From Chara braunii (Eukaryota; Streptophyta; Charophyceae; Charales; Characeae): 38,594 bases of DNA. The stretch covers positions 1,086,153-1,124,746 of the forward strand of contig BFEA01000212.1 of NCBI GenBank assembly GCA_003427395.1, in the 5' to 3' direction. Of this stretch, positions 9,428 to 19,479 are shown one piece after another. The stretch's first letter is position 1, and each line of letters begins with the position of its first letter. The notes beneath the pieces were generated by a model. That model saw nothing but the letters and a program-made list of their open reading frames with translations. It was not told where the DNA came from and searched no databases. Position numbers and translations under genes: made by a program.

Positions 9428-10744
9428 TGTTACATGCGAGATGGGAGATGTACATAATAACCGAGGATCCGCAATATGATGAAAAGGACTGAATGGACAA
9501 TGCAGTGCAAGTAGAATCTCAACAAGCAATGTGCATTCTGATACATACAAAATGCTGCTGAATAGCGCTGGGAAGACTTAGATACAAATCCTGACTTGAC
9601 CGGGACTGACCTCGTTCACGTAGTATAAGATAGCGAAGCAGAATGCTAGGATGCTAATGACTAGCCCAATCAATGTTTGAATGCAGACCAAACATACATC
9701 GTGTCCATCACAAGGTGTGAAGGAGCCTGGCGCTATACACAGGAAGGAAGCGCCAGGTCCAGACATACACAGACGAAGAGGAGGGGATCAGACAAAGAAG
9801 AGGGGAGAGATGGGAATGTCGTCAACACCAAGTCTTTGTCACAACTTCACAAGTCCCAAATAATCCCTCGCTGCAATGTCTGAAGCCCAAAAATAGAGTC
9901 TGGATCCAATGTCACCGAGCTCTCTCTCTCTCTTTCTCTCGTAGTCTGCTGATGCAGTGAAGTCAGATAATGAGAGGGTGAGAGGGAGATGGTGGATTGA
10001 GAAGAGGAAGAAGAAGAACTCTCTCTCTGTCACGAGCCGGATACTAACCTGTGAAGTTGGCGTTGTGCTTCAGGTACCTCGAAGACGAAGTTGGCGCAAC
10101 GGCGCTGCAGGTAGATACTCCTGGCCTCCACACAATCTCTCTCTGTCTAGTGCTATCCTAGCTATGGCGCCCAGCGTTGAAGACTACAACTACCTACTAG
10201 CGCCCAGCGCTGAAGACTAATGCTAACGCTACTACTACTCCTGGCAGCGCTCCCTCCAGAGTGTTGCTGCCAAATCCTGAAGACTACTGACTGCCTCCTG
10301 CCTTCCCATGAAGTGCATGGGAAGTCCCTATGTACTACCTTGGCCTGCCTCCTGACTGCCTGCAGGGCGAGCCAGGCCGAGGAGGCTGCTTTTGTCAATG
10401 CCGAAGTGTGCCAGGGGATGGAGCTGCAGCCTCTGCTGAGGCTGTTGTGGGAACAGGCTATTCTTAGCCTGTTCCCGAAACCCTGGTTCGGTGCCCGAGT
10501 TTCAGGGCCGGTCGTTCTGATGAACGACCGAAAATGACCCTTCGTTTCAGGCTAAAAAGGCTATTGCCATTTTTAGTCTGAAACGACACAGGGTCTGCAG
10601 GCCCCTGTTTTTCAGGCTTTCGGGCTGAACAGACCCGGGCCTGTAGGCCCTGGTTTTCAGGCTTTTAGCCTGAATTTCAGACTTTCAGTTTGAGGGACGC
10701 AGGGCTTGGAAAATGGCCCTCGTGTGCAGGCGCAGCATGTAACA
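9428..10744 (-). repeat. Putative 3' LTR of element B
   Basis: On the - strand a purine tract is followed at 10744 by TGTTACATGC, a standard LTR start. On the + strand TGTTACATGC occurs at 9428, so the interval begins and ends with the same 10-base inverted sequence, as LTR ends do. That gives about 1.3 kb. An alternative outer end is TGTTAC at 8949. No second LTR exists in the window to confirm. The interval has short CT runs (about 9920, 10020, 10135), a repeated GCGCCCAGCG(T/C)TGAAGACTA (10169 and 10200) and a hairpin cluster at 10449-10585. No ORF in it is recognised. Confidence 0.55.
10449..10585. repeat. Cluster of three strong hairpins
   Basis: Arms 10449-10460 and 10465-10476 pair over 12 bp with a 4-base loop. 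Arms 10509-10517 and 10522-10530 pair over 9 bp with loop TGAT. Arms 10543-10558 and 10570-10585 pair over 16 positions with one G-T. All lie in the first 300 bases of the putative element B LTR in - strand reading. Confidence 0.85.
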
Positions 10745-10758
10745 CCCCTCCCCTCCTT
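10745..10758 (-). promoter_or_regulatory. Polypurine tract of element B
   Basis: On the - strand AAGGAGGGGAGGGG immediately precedes TGTTAC. This is the usual second-strand primer followed by the LTR start. It lies just after the integrase/chromodomain frame, as expected for a 3' end. Confidence 0.8.
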
Positions 10759-10764
10759 ATGAAG

Positions 10765-12276
10765 TCAAGCCGGGGCAAGGGCGGAGCCGACGATCTGAAG
10801 GTGGAACCTGGACGTGGGCACGACGTAGAGCCGAAGAGACCGGCTTGCCTTGCATCTTGCGTTCGTAGCGTGCGAGAGAACGTTTGGAGTTGTTGCTTGA
10901 AGTTCCGCATGGGTCAACCAACCGTCAACTCGGTGTGTGCAGTATGCAAAATGCACCAAATACTCAGTTGGCCTGTTGCCGTAGCGTCGCTGGGAGATGA
11001 TGTCGCCGACCTCCTGAAAATCGTCCATAGAGGGTGGATCTTGCGAACGTCTCCCGGGAAAATTGTCATGTTCCGCTGGCGTGTAAAGAGCCAACTTGAA
11101 GCAATGAAAGACTGGGTAGACGGGCAAGTGGGCGGGCACCTGAATCGTGAAGGAAGGTCCCTCGGGTGCGTCTCCAGCGGGTGCTACGATCGGCCAAGGC
11201 CCCATCCATTTCGGGAGGAGCGTGCGAGAGATATCTTGTTCGAGGCTGAATTCCGCGGCGGAGACCCAAACGAGATCGCCGACGCGGAATGGGCAAGGAA
11301 GACGCTGGCGATTGGCCTGCTGGCTCATGCGTTGCTGCGTCTTGGCCATCTGGTCGCGTGCCTTGACAAGTAGCTCTTGCATCCGACGCAAGAAAAGATG
11401 ATGGTCGTCGCTCTTGGCTGTTCGTGGAGTGATGGTGTCCAACGGCGAAGTGACCGGCGAGCCGTGCTCGGACTCGAAAGGCGATATCTCGATAACCGGG
11501 TGGATGGAAGAGTTGTAGGCCAACTCGACATCTGGCAGCCGCTCAACCCAGTCCTTCTGGCCAGGACGGATGAGAGTGCGAAGGAGAACCTGTGCGGTTT
11601 GGTGCGCCCTCTCCGTTTGGCCATCGGTCTGAGGGTGGCGAGCTGAACTAGGCTTGAGAGATGAGCCCCATCGCTTGATGAGCGCCAACCAAAAATCGGA
11701 CATGAACCGAGTGTCGTGGTCACAGACGATTTCCTTGGGGTAACCCTTGGTTCGAATCCAACCAGCGTAGAGAACCTCGGCCAACTCCGGTGCCTTGGTA
11801 TGATAGTCACAAGGCAAAAACATGGCGAACTTGGTGAGCCAGTCGACCACCGTGAGAATCCCATCTACTCCGGTCTTGTGCTTGGGGGACGGGCCGGTAA
11901 TGTCCATGGCAATCGCTTCCCTTCGCCTCAACGGGACGGGTAATGGTCGTAACTCGCAGTACAGGTGATGGTTGCAGGATTTGGAGCGTCGACAAACCTC
12001 GCATGACTCGCAATAGCGTGTGATGTCGTCGAGAAGGCCGGGCCACCAAAATCGCTCGTAAAGTCGGCCAATCGTGTGATTGACTCCAAAGTATCTGGTG
12101 GCGGGAGCATCGTGGAACTTGCCAAGAAGCCGTATACGCAAGTGAGGATCACTCGGTACGCAAAGAAGGTCCTTCCCCCGCGTGTGGACAAGCAAGTACC
12201 CCTCTTGGATCCGATAGTGAGAAGGCGCCGCATTAGAAGAGGAGCAATTAGCGTACTTGTCGCAAAACTCGGGGTC
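10765..12276 (-). pseudogene. Integrase with C-terminal chromodomain (element B)
   Basis: A 476-codon uninterrupted frame (12195 to 10765), continuous upstream to a TAA at 12277-12279. Zinc-finger region at residues 28-68 has His28 and Cys65/Cys68, but the usual GHFG is RYFG, so one zinc ligand is Tyr. The catalytic triad is visible: Asp98 (AMDITGP), Asp159 (VCDHDTRF) and Glu195 (GQTERAH), a D-35-E spacing. A GPY/F-like segment (LPKWMGPWPIV) lies at about 327-337. Residues 396-435 (DIISQRRYGNRPTEYLVHFAY to WLTHAEL) match a chromodomain, which in chromoviruses guides integration to chromatin marks, though an aromatic-cage position looks changed. This is the best-preserved gene in the window, but no intact partner exists. 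Confidence 0.93.
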
Positions 12277-12279
12277 GGC

Positions 12280-12774
12280 TTAGTAGCCGCGGATGAAGTT
12301 GTTCCGCAGGTCGTCATCGATTTCGAAGGTTGAGTAGACCGCAGTACAATGATCCGGACGCCATGAAAGAGGATCCGCAAAAGGGTTCAACTTCTCGGGG
12401 ATGTGATTGGGAAAGAAGTCATCCATCGAGCCATGGTGTTGTTGAGTCGTGTTGACAGTGTCTTGGGTCTTATAGAAGACCAACGGATTGTTGTCCGTTA
12501 CCCATCGGAATTGGCGTCGACCAAGGAGGAAGTGTCACCACCGCTTGAGCGCGTGGACTAAGGCGAGGAGCTCCTTCTTGTGTGCATCGTCAATGAAATG
12601 CACGACGGACACTTTCTTGCTGAAATACTCGACCGGGTGCCAGTCCACACCATCATGTTGCTCGAGGACGGCACCAATGCCATAGCCGGACGCATCCGTC
12701 CTGACGCGCGTAGGCAAAAGCGGGTCGTATACGTGCAAGACCTCCGCATATAACAGCGCAACTTTGAGAGCCAA
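12280..12774 (-). pseudogene. RNase H domain and linker of element B
   Basis: The frame from 12774 carries VRTDASGYGIGAVLEQ (first catalytic Asp), HPVEYFSKKV and a KKELLALVHALKRW segment with the conserved Glu. It meets a TGA in RW*HFLLGR just below 12535. The same frame continues through RWVTDNNPLVFYKTQ (a catalytic Asp) to a TAA at 12277-12279, then into integrase. Only two stops therefore separate RNase H and integrase from one continuous frame, and the TGA is a likely CGA to TGA transition, since Arg is usual there. Confidence 0.88.
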
Positions 12775-13538
12775 AAATGATTCCCGCGCCTCCTCTCCAC
12801 GGTCGATTCTTGCATTGAAGCTTGGTTAAGTGGGCCGCGATCTTTGAGTAGCCTTTGATGAAATGCTGATAGTAGCCGGCGAGGTTAAGGAACGAACGGA
12901 CATCCGTGATGTTCCGAGGCTCCGGCCACTCTTGGATGGCTTGAATCTTGTCCGATAGCGGACTGATGCCCTCCGGTGTGACAAAATGGCCCAAGTATAT
13001 CGGACAAATTCCCACTTGTCGCGGTTGGCCTTGTACTTGGCATGGCGGAGCGTCTCCAACACTCATCGAAGATGCCCAAGATGATCCTCCAATGTCTGGC
13101 TAAGTAGACCAGCACGAACCGGTCCAACATTGCACGGAACTCGTTGGTCATTGCCGCTTGAAAGGTCGTCGGGGCGTTGGTGAGGCCAAAAGGCATGACA
13201 ACCCACTCAAAATGTTTGTGCCGCGTCTTGAACGCGGATTTGTAGCAATCATTCGGCCGGATCGAGATTTGATGATATCCCGATTTCAAATCCAACTTAG
13301 AAACATAATTTGCGCCGCCCAATCGCTCAAGAAGATCGTCGATGCGAGGAAGAGGCCCCACATTCTTGACGGTTTGCGCGTTGAGCTTGCGGTAGTCGAT
13401 ACACAATCGTAGATCCTTGTTCTTCTTCCGGACGAATAGAACCGGTGCTCCATATGGGGAGCTACTAGGGCGGATCCAGCCCTTGGCCAACAAGTCGTCG
13501 AGTTGTGCGCGGAGGACCTCAAGCTCCTCCTCGCTCAT
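12775..13538 (-). pseudogene. Reverse transcriptase of element B, catalytic box deleted
   Basis: The frame from 13538 has LLAKGWIRPSSSPYGAPVLF, LRLCIDYRKLNAQT, PLPRIDDLLERL, YVSKLDLKSGY (Asp83) and EWVVMPFGLTNAPTTF. It reaches VLVYL at about 13101 and then jumps out of register. The expected DDIL(V)YS of the YXDD box is missing, and the following TLEDHLGHLR lies in another frame, consistent with a deletion of roughly 20 bases. Later pieces are recognisable in two further frames (RHAKYKANRDKWEF; YLGHFVTPEGI to SFLNLAGYYQHFIKGY). RT activity is lost. Confidence 0.92.
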
Positions 13539-13547
13539 CCGATAGAC

Positions 13548-14345
13548 TCAACCTTTCGGCGGCACGACACCGGCCTTGAGAATGATCTCGTGAGAGATCG
13601 GCCGATCCGACACCACACTGGTAGGTGACTCGAACTCGTCCAGCAACCGCACCACCCGGGTGTCCGAAGACAAGTCCGTGGGTGAAGAGTCGTCTATCGC
13701 AATAGTCCGTAGGAAACATAGGCGGATCTTTTCGGGCTGCTCGTAAGCGCAAGTCGCCCGGAATGATTTGGCCGTCACCATTTGGCACCGAATCGAAGGG
13801 TGTGGTAGAGGAATAGTACACGCCACTTCGGCGCCGAAGGCGTCGCGAACGCTAAGAGTCCGCCGGTGGAAGTTGACTGTGTGATCCGGACTTGCCAGCC
13901 AAGGCATTCCCAGAATGATGTCGAAGTCTGTGTCGAGAATGTCGAACGTCACCGGTTCGCATGCATGAGGTGTGAAATAAATCGGTACGGCCTCGCTGTA
14001 ACGGTCGAGAAGTTACCGCGTCTTTCCATCCGCCAACTTGATCGTCGTCGGGTTTGCCTTCCTCCGAACTTGTGTGCCAAGGCCAACCCTTTGCATAAAG
14101 GCTTGGCTCATGAAATTGCGAGACGCGCCGCTATCCAGCAAAGCGCTGCAAGACGCTTGCCCAACCTGGATGCGGACATACATGAGTGGTGCGTTATTGT
14201 CATAGTAACGCTGCGTGCGAAACTCGCAGGCCACCTTGGTAATATATGCAAGGATGTCCCCCACCGCGACTTCGTCATCCGTCGGCGAAGTTGGTGGTGC
14301 ATAAAAGGATAAGTACGTGTGGAGATGAACGCATAGTGTTGCGCA
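13548..14345 (-). pseudogene. Aspartic protease region of element B
   Basis: The - strand frame 14357-14013 has SALLDSGASRNFMSQAF, an intact retropepsin active-site motif (DSGA), and ends after LADGKTR at a shift. The next frame (13952-13548) has DTDFDIILGMPWLASPDHTVNF, the conserved ILGMPWL block, then the protease to RT linker ending VVPPKG just before RT. The first ten or so codons (FVECATLCV) overlap the tandem-repeat unit beginning near 14345, so the true upstream coding sequence is lost. Confidence 0.88.
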
Positions 14346-15020
14346 CTCCACAAACATAATTGAACTCTAGGTCCCACAGGTTATCAGTTGTTGGGCAGTC
14401 TTTGATGCTTAATCGCAACTGGGGCACAGGTTTCTGAGTCTGTGGTGAACCTTCTTGTTGGACCTGGATCTGTTTCGAGCAGAGTTTCGCACTCCACAAA
14501 CAGAATTGAACTCCAGGTCCCGCATGCTATCAGTTATTGGGCAGTCTTTGATGCTTAATCGCAATTGGGGCTAGGTTTGTGGGTCTGTGGTGCGCCTTCC
14601 TGTTGGACCTGGATCTGTTTCAAGCAGAGTTTCGCAGTCCACAAACAGAATTGAACTCGAGGTTCCGCAGGTTATCAGTTGTTGGGCAATCTTTGATGCT
14701 TAATCGCTACTGGGGCACATGTTTGAGGGTCTGTGGTGGGCCTTCCTGTTGGACCAAGATCTATTTCGAGCAAAGTTTCACACTCCACAAACAGAATTGA
14801 ACTCCAGGTCTAGCAGGTTATCAGTTGTTGGGCAGTCTTTGATGCTTAATCGCAATTGGGGCTAGGTTTGTGGGTCTGTGGTGGATCTTCCTGTTGGACC
14901 TGGATCTGTTTCGAGTAGAGTTTCGCACTCCACAAACAGAATTGAACTCCAGGTCCCGCAGGTTATCATTTGTTGGGCAGTCTTTGATGCATAATCGCAA
15001 CCGGGGTCAGGTTTGTGGTC
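14345..15020. repeat. 146-bp tandem repeat array, about 4.6 copies
   Basis: The marker ACTCCACAAAC (AGTCC in one copy) recurs at 14345, 14491, 14636, 14782 and 14927, a period of 145-146. Each unit also has TTATCAGTTGTTGGGCAGTC, TGATGCTTAATCGC and TGTTGGACC. Short frames through it (e.g. 14579-14800) are repeat artefacts. A partial extra copy lies at 17640-17770. Confidence 0.93.
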
Positions 15021-15041
15021 GTTCTACTGAATGGGATATAA

Positions 15042-16095
15042 GCAAAGTGCGAGTGAACTCTCACTTAAGCGGATTGCTCGGGGTATACACCACAAGTGCG
15101 AGTGAACTCTTACTTAGATGGAGAACTAGGTGTGCACACCATCAACGTGGTGATTTAATATGGACGTTGGCGTGTTGTTTGTATATTCCCGGATGAAAAC
15201 GTCATCAAATTTATGCATAGACAAATCCATAACATAGATTCGTAACATTCAATCTTGTCATCGCAAACATCGATCCCCTCTTTTACATGAGCATATTTCA
15301 TCGAAAACATCCATGCATCCCATGGCATGAAGATGAGAGATCGAAACGCTTGCAATGTCACTATTATGAAAGTCGGAGAGATGGAGAGATGAGAACATTT
15401 GCAAGTTGTCAGTTGTTTTTGTAAAGGTTAAGGTGAAGCAAAGTGTGAGGTAATTGTTCGAGGTTCACACCGCAAATGCGAATGAACTCGCACTTAGATG
15501 GAGAGCTAGGTGCGCACACCATCAGCGTGGTGATTTAATATGGACGTTGGCTTGTCATTTGTATATTCCCGGATGAAAATGTCATCAAAACTTTGCATGG
15601 ACAATCCATAACATAAATTCATAACATTCATTTTCGTCACAGCAAACATCGATCCCCTCCTTGTCATGAACATATTTTCATCGAAAACATCCATGCATCC
15701 CATGACATGAAGATGAGAGATCGAAACACCTGCAAGATCACTATTATGAAAGTCGGAGGGATGGAGAGAGGGAAACACTTGCAAGTTTTCTGTTGTCTTT
15801 GGAAAGGTCGAGTTGAAGCAAAGTGCGAGTGAACTCTCACTTGAGTGGATTGTTCGGGCTTCACACCACAAGTGCGAGTAAACTCGCACTTAGATGGAGA
15901 GCTAGGTGCGCACACCATGAGCGTGATGATTAAAATATGGCCACCGGCTTGTCATTTGTATATTCCCGGGTGAAAATATCATTATTTTTTTGCATGGACA
16001 AGATATATAATATCCATTCATAACATTTACTCTTATCATTACAACATCGGGATGAAAACACTTGCAAGTTGCTTAGTGTTTTCCTAAAGGTGAAG
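15042..16095. repeat. About 390-bp tandem repeat, three copies
   Basis: Copies start at 15042, 15438 and 15818 (GCAAAGTG(C/T)GAG). They share ATTTGTATATTCCCGG, ACATCCATGCATCCCATG and AGATGAGAGATCGAAA; the third copy is shortened. The copy start recurs at 17793-17929. Units contain GTGCGAGT and ACTCGCAC blocks that form near-perfect palindromes, best at 15870-15879 with 15882-15891 (10-bp arms, 2-base loop). Confidence 0.9.
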
Positions 16096-16502
16096 TTGTA
16101 CACCGCACAGAGAGTTGCGAAAAATCGTTCAATGCAAAAAATCATTCTACCGCACGTTGCAAAGAACACAAGGGTGTTTTCAAAAACAATTCAATACAAA
16201 AAATCATTCAATCACACATTGCAGAGTACACAGAGGCTTTCCAAAAATCACAATTTCATAACTACGAACATACTCGGTATAGCGTTCACTTGCGACCACT
16301 GCCTCTCACACCTCTCTCTACTACTTCATATCTACCATTTTCGGGTACACACATGGACATCATGTTTCATAAGAAATAAAACTTGTACCAATGAAATAGT
16401 TCCATTTTTCTAAATCGATAACCCCTTCCCACGATGCCTCATAATATCTTAGTTGTTTAAAAAATAGTAGTATATCCGCTAAAATTATATTTTCACTCTT
16501 TT
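16096..16502. other. A/T-rich stretch with a two-copy 70-bp repeat, no gene
   Basis: ATTCAAT(A/G)CAAAAAATCATTC occurs at about 16128 and 16191 within two imperfect units of roughly 65-70 bp (16112-16256). The remainder is A/T-rich and unremarkable. Confidence 0.55.
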
Positions 16503-16506
16503 TCCC

Positions 16507-17480
16507 TTAAACACAAGGTCTAACAACCCGTCCAAATCTTGTGACATATGAGATTTTCCGCGGACGAGGTCGTGAACCGAAGCCATACATAGCATTCATA
16601 GATGATCTATATATGTGGATCTGTGGTTCCTCGACTGTTGCATTCTCCGAAAATACGGACATGTATTTCATCATAACAAACCCTCCTAGTCGTGCTAAGG
16701 AATTCTCTATACAGTTTCGTATGTCGGACACTTTCTCTTCGACCTCATGCCACAGTGAAAAATCATTGACCTGGCCTGCTCTCAACACATCTGACCGCCC
16801 ATCTACACCGCGGCGATATTGCAACGCCATAAACTTGGACCCCTGAAGTACCAACTTGTTCTGTGATACACGCACAACTGCATCCACGAGTTTCGTACTT
16901 TTGTTTGAAGAAGCCACACATAGCACTCTGGCGAAAGTACATCCATTAGTAGTCAACCGCACACAACAGTATGACACAGCTTGTGGAGAAATCCTTGGGA
17001 AACGGGGTGGGTACTGCTCCAAGAATGAACAATGACGAGCGCAGTCCACCAACTCCTGCTTCTGCGAACTTCCCAAAGTTTGTGGGATATGATGTACTCG
17101 TAATCAAGACGACTGCACAAGCGGCTAAGGGAGCGGAGTGATTTACGCATACGGGTCAAGAACTTGGGCTCGAGGACACCATTTGACAGTGTAATGAGGT
17201 TCCGAAACTCTAACATATTGGCGAACTTGTAATGGCTTGCCCAAGGGCAGACACACTCCATCGCGTTGTAATTGCTATCGTTCCATTCGTCAAGATGTCG
17301 GTTCATGTACGGGACGACAGTCATCCATGGGTCCTCTTCGAAGTCCTCTCTGGTTGATTCGTGGATCCACGTATGACCGGTACAATGCCGCACCGATTTC
17401 GCACAAGGAGGAAATGGTTTTGCTAAGCGCATGTACGTATAGGGACTCATGCTGATGTTTGTCGACGTTCTCGATGACAT
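16507..17480 (-). pseudogene. Frameshifted ORF of unknown family
   Basis: Two - strand frames, 17480-16953 (175 codons) and 17076-16507 (189 codons), overlap and appear to be one broken gene with a shift near 17070. The first has DFEEDPWMTVVPYMNRHLDEW and LEFRNLITLSNGVLEPKFLTR, then an Arg/Leu-rich helix. The second has SKFMALQYRRGVDGRSDVL, SLWHEVEEKVSDI and a C-terminal TRFGRVVRP stretch. The composition reads as real protein, and the acidic or hydrophobic spacing is not that of a shadow frame. I recognise no domain and no transposase or RT motif. The surrounding 146-bp and 390-bp repeats suggest it belongs to a mobile element. The TRxGRVVRP end recalls linkers in retroelement polyproteins, but that is weak. 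Confidence 0.5.
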
Positions 17481-17571
17481 TATGCACCCTACATATCACA
17501 CACACGTAAACGATACATACGGACGTGTAGACACTCGTAAATAAAGTTGGCAAAAGATAGTCGTGGTCGTT

Positions 17572-17651
17572 GCGGTGTCGTCTGCAAAAACATGACCAAA
17601 TACCTTTGTAAGGGTATTTGGTCCGACAGTGGTGGGCCTTTCTGTCGGACC
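17572..17651. repeat. Double hairpin, part shared with 28637-28695
   Basis: 17595-17607 pairs with 17610-17622 (13 positions, one T-G, 2-base loop). 17620-17629 pairs perfectly with 17642-17651 (GGTCCGACAG). The first hairpin and its flank (CTGCAAAAA upstream, GACAG downstream) recur at 28650-28695. Confidence 0.85.
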
Positions 17652-17929
17652 TGGATATGTTTTGAGCAAAGTTTCGCACTCCACAAACACAATTGAACTC
17701 CAGGTCCCACAGGTTGTCAGTTGTTGGGCAGTCTTTGTTGCTCAATTGCAACTAGGGTTAGGTTGGTGGTCGTTTCTGCTGAATGGGATACAAGCAAAGT
17801 GCGAGGGAACTCTCACTTAAGTGGATTACTGGGGGTTCACACCACAACTGCGAGTGAACTCGCACTTAGATGGAGAATTAAGTGCGCACACCATCAACGT
17901 GGTGATTTAATATGAAATTTGGCTTGTTA
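17640..17929. repeat. Extra copy of the 146-bp and 390-bp repeat units, cut at 17930
   Basis: Sequence corresponds to 14905-15170: the CACTCCACAAAC unit, then AAGTGCGAG and GTGGTGATTTAATATG. At GGCTTGT the match to ATTTGTATATTCCCGG stops and TGTCGCG begins, marking insertion or recombination at about 17930. Confidence 0.85.
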
Positions 17930-19479
17930 TGTCGCGAGTGGCGGTCCCGCACCCTGCAGGGGAGCGATGAACCTCACGGCCGTGTCACGCAGAATTTATT
18001 CTTGAAAGAACAACAAGTCACCACTTCGACCGTGGGCGCGTGCTATACCTCTCACGGCACCCCACGACAGGTCGGGGTGCCGCGATGTACATCTCACCTC
18101 TACCTGAGGGGTTGTCATCACCCTCAGGTAGGCGTATCCCTGCTGAGCTACCGACCCACATGCAAAGGCTTTTACATGTCTTTGTCGAGGTAAGTCGGCC
18201 GAGGGCGTTTGCTTGATCGTCGTAGCATAGGCATACGCGTGGTTGAACGCTTAAGACTGACCCGTTTTGTGTCGGGCATCAGGGCGTTGATCTCTCGAAC
18301 CGACTTACTATTCAGGTCGACTTGATTGACGATCTCTCACTCATGCATTACTCTGACCTACTTGTACTTGACCAATTATATAAGCTATTTAAGTTTTTCC
18401 AAATCAATACATACATGAAGGATACAGTTCAAATGTTGAGACTGAAAGGGCAAGGAGATGCCTTTTATATTTATACACAAACAGAGACAAACATCAGAAT
18501 GAACAAAGTTGAACTTTTGAAAGAGAAAACAATCACTCGGCTCTTGGCCTTTTAAACAAGCAAAACAAAAATAGGTTCATGGCGTGTTAAATATGCATGA
18601 GAAATAAAAGATAGGCTCATTACCTTTCAAAGAAAAATGATATGAATAAGGTCATTTCGCCTTCTCCAATTGTCCTAATCTATTCAACATCAAATGGGTA
18701 AAAGTCAGAAACCCAAACCAAATATACAAAGGTTACGAGTCGACGAAATGTTTGAGTTAAGACTCGGGTAAGCATAAGCAATGCGAGTTGAGTGAATAAC
18801 ACATGGTTGGTCGTCTTACTTACCTGCAGACAAAACAAAAGCATTTCGCAATCCTAACAGAGTCAACCATTCATTCACTTTCACACACATTACACTTGTG
18901 CTTCCAAATCTCTCTGCCAGACATTCTTGTTTCGACTCAGTCATTCAAGGACATCTTTTGACCAAATACAGACCCTTTTATACAATGACATGAAAATCAG
19001 AAATGTCGTTTAGTGCAAAGGTTGATGCAAAGTGTGGGTGTAGAAGGTGAGTGAGGGTAGAGTTGGCGAACCAACCTGTTACCATAAGACAACAACATGT
19101 AGTCTTGTATAGACTCATAATGAGTCATCTTGATTTAAGATGATCTGCAATCACACACAGGTCAAGAAGGTCTCAACACCTCCCTCACTATCAACATGGC
19201 CGTGCATGAAGTTCAACGATGTGAACTTCGATTCTAACGGAGGACTATAATATAGTCCGATCAAATGTAAGTATGAAGAAAAAAGACTCCGACAAAAACC
19301 TTAATCTTATGCTTACTGGCCTGTATGGATTCGATCGAGCAGTAGGATGACTCAGACATAAGTATCCTACTACTGTTTTAGTTCAACTAGTTGAGAATTA
19401 GACAGACAACGGGATGACCCACACGGGGGTACCCCATCCTCAATCTGTCAACCTAACTATCTAAGATATTTATGCACGT
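17930..19479. repeat. Diverged relative of the long repeat
   Basis: 17930-18265 aligns loosely with 19480-19795: both start TGTCG, then CGGTCCCGCA, CGGCCGTGTCACGCAG/CGGCCGCGTCACGCAGG, (G/T)AGGTAGGCGTATCC, CCACATG and GAGGGCGTTT...CGTAGCATAGG. The rest (18266-19479) is A/T-rich, with weak resemblance to 21400-22200 and no recognised gene (the frame 18322-18555 has no motif). Two inverted repeats occur near the end (19342-19374 and 19410-19438). It reads as an old copy of the same family beside the younger one. Confidence 0.55.

Larger units (their letters stand above)
9428..14345 (-). mobile_element. Element B: 5'-truncated chromovirus (Ty3/gypsy)
   Basis: On the - strand the order is protease, RT, RNase H, integrase with chromodomain, polypurine tract, LTR. 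The chromodomain places it among chromoviruses. Gag, leader and 5' LTR are absent: similarity ends at about 14345, where a 146-bp tandem array begins. RT has lost its catalytic box and the frame is broken several times, so it is not autonomous. Confidence 0.85.

Noticed and set aside
11066-12049. Open frames on the + strand and in other - strand frames over the integrase
   Set aside because: They are shadows of the integrase frame, which has clear catalytic motifs.
14579-15196. Repeated 73- and 108-codon frames
   Set aside because: They are translations of the 146-bp tandem unit with no start context or domain.
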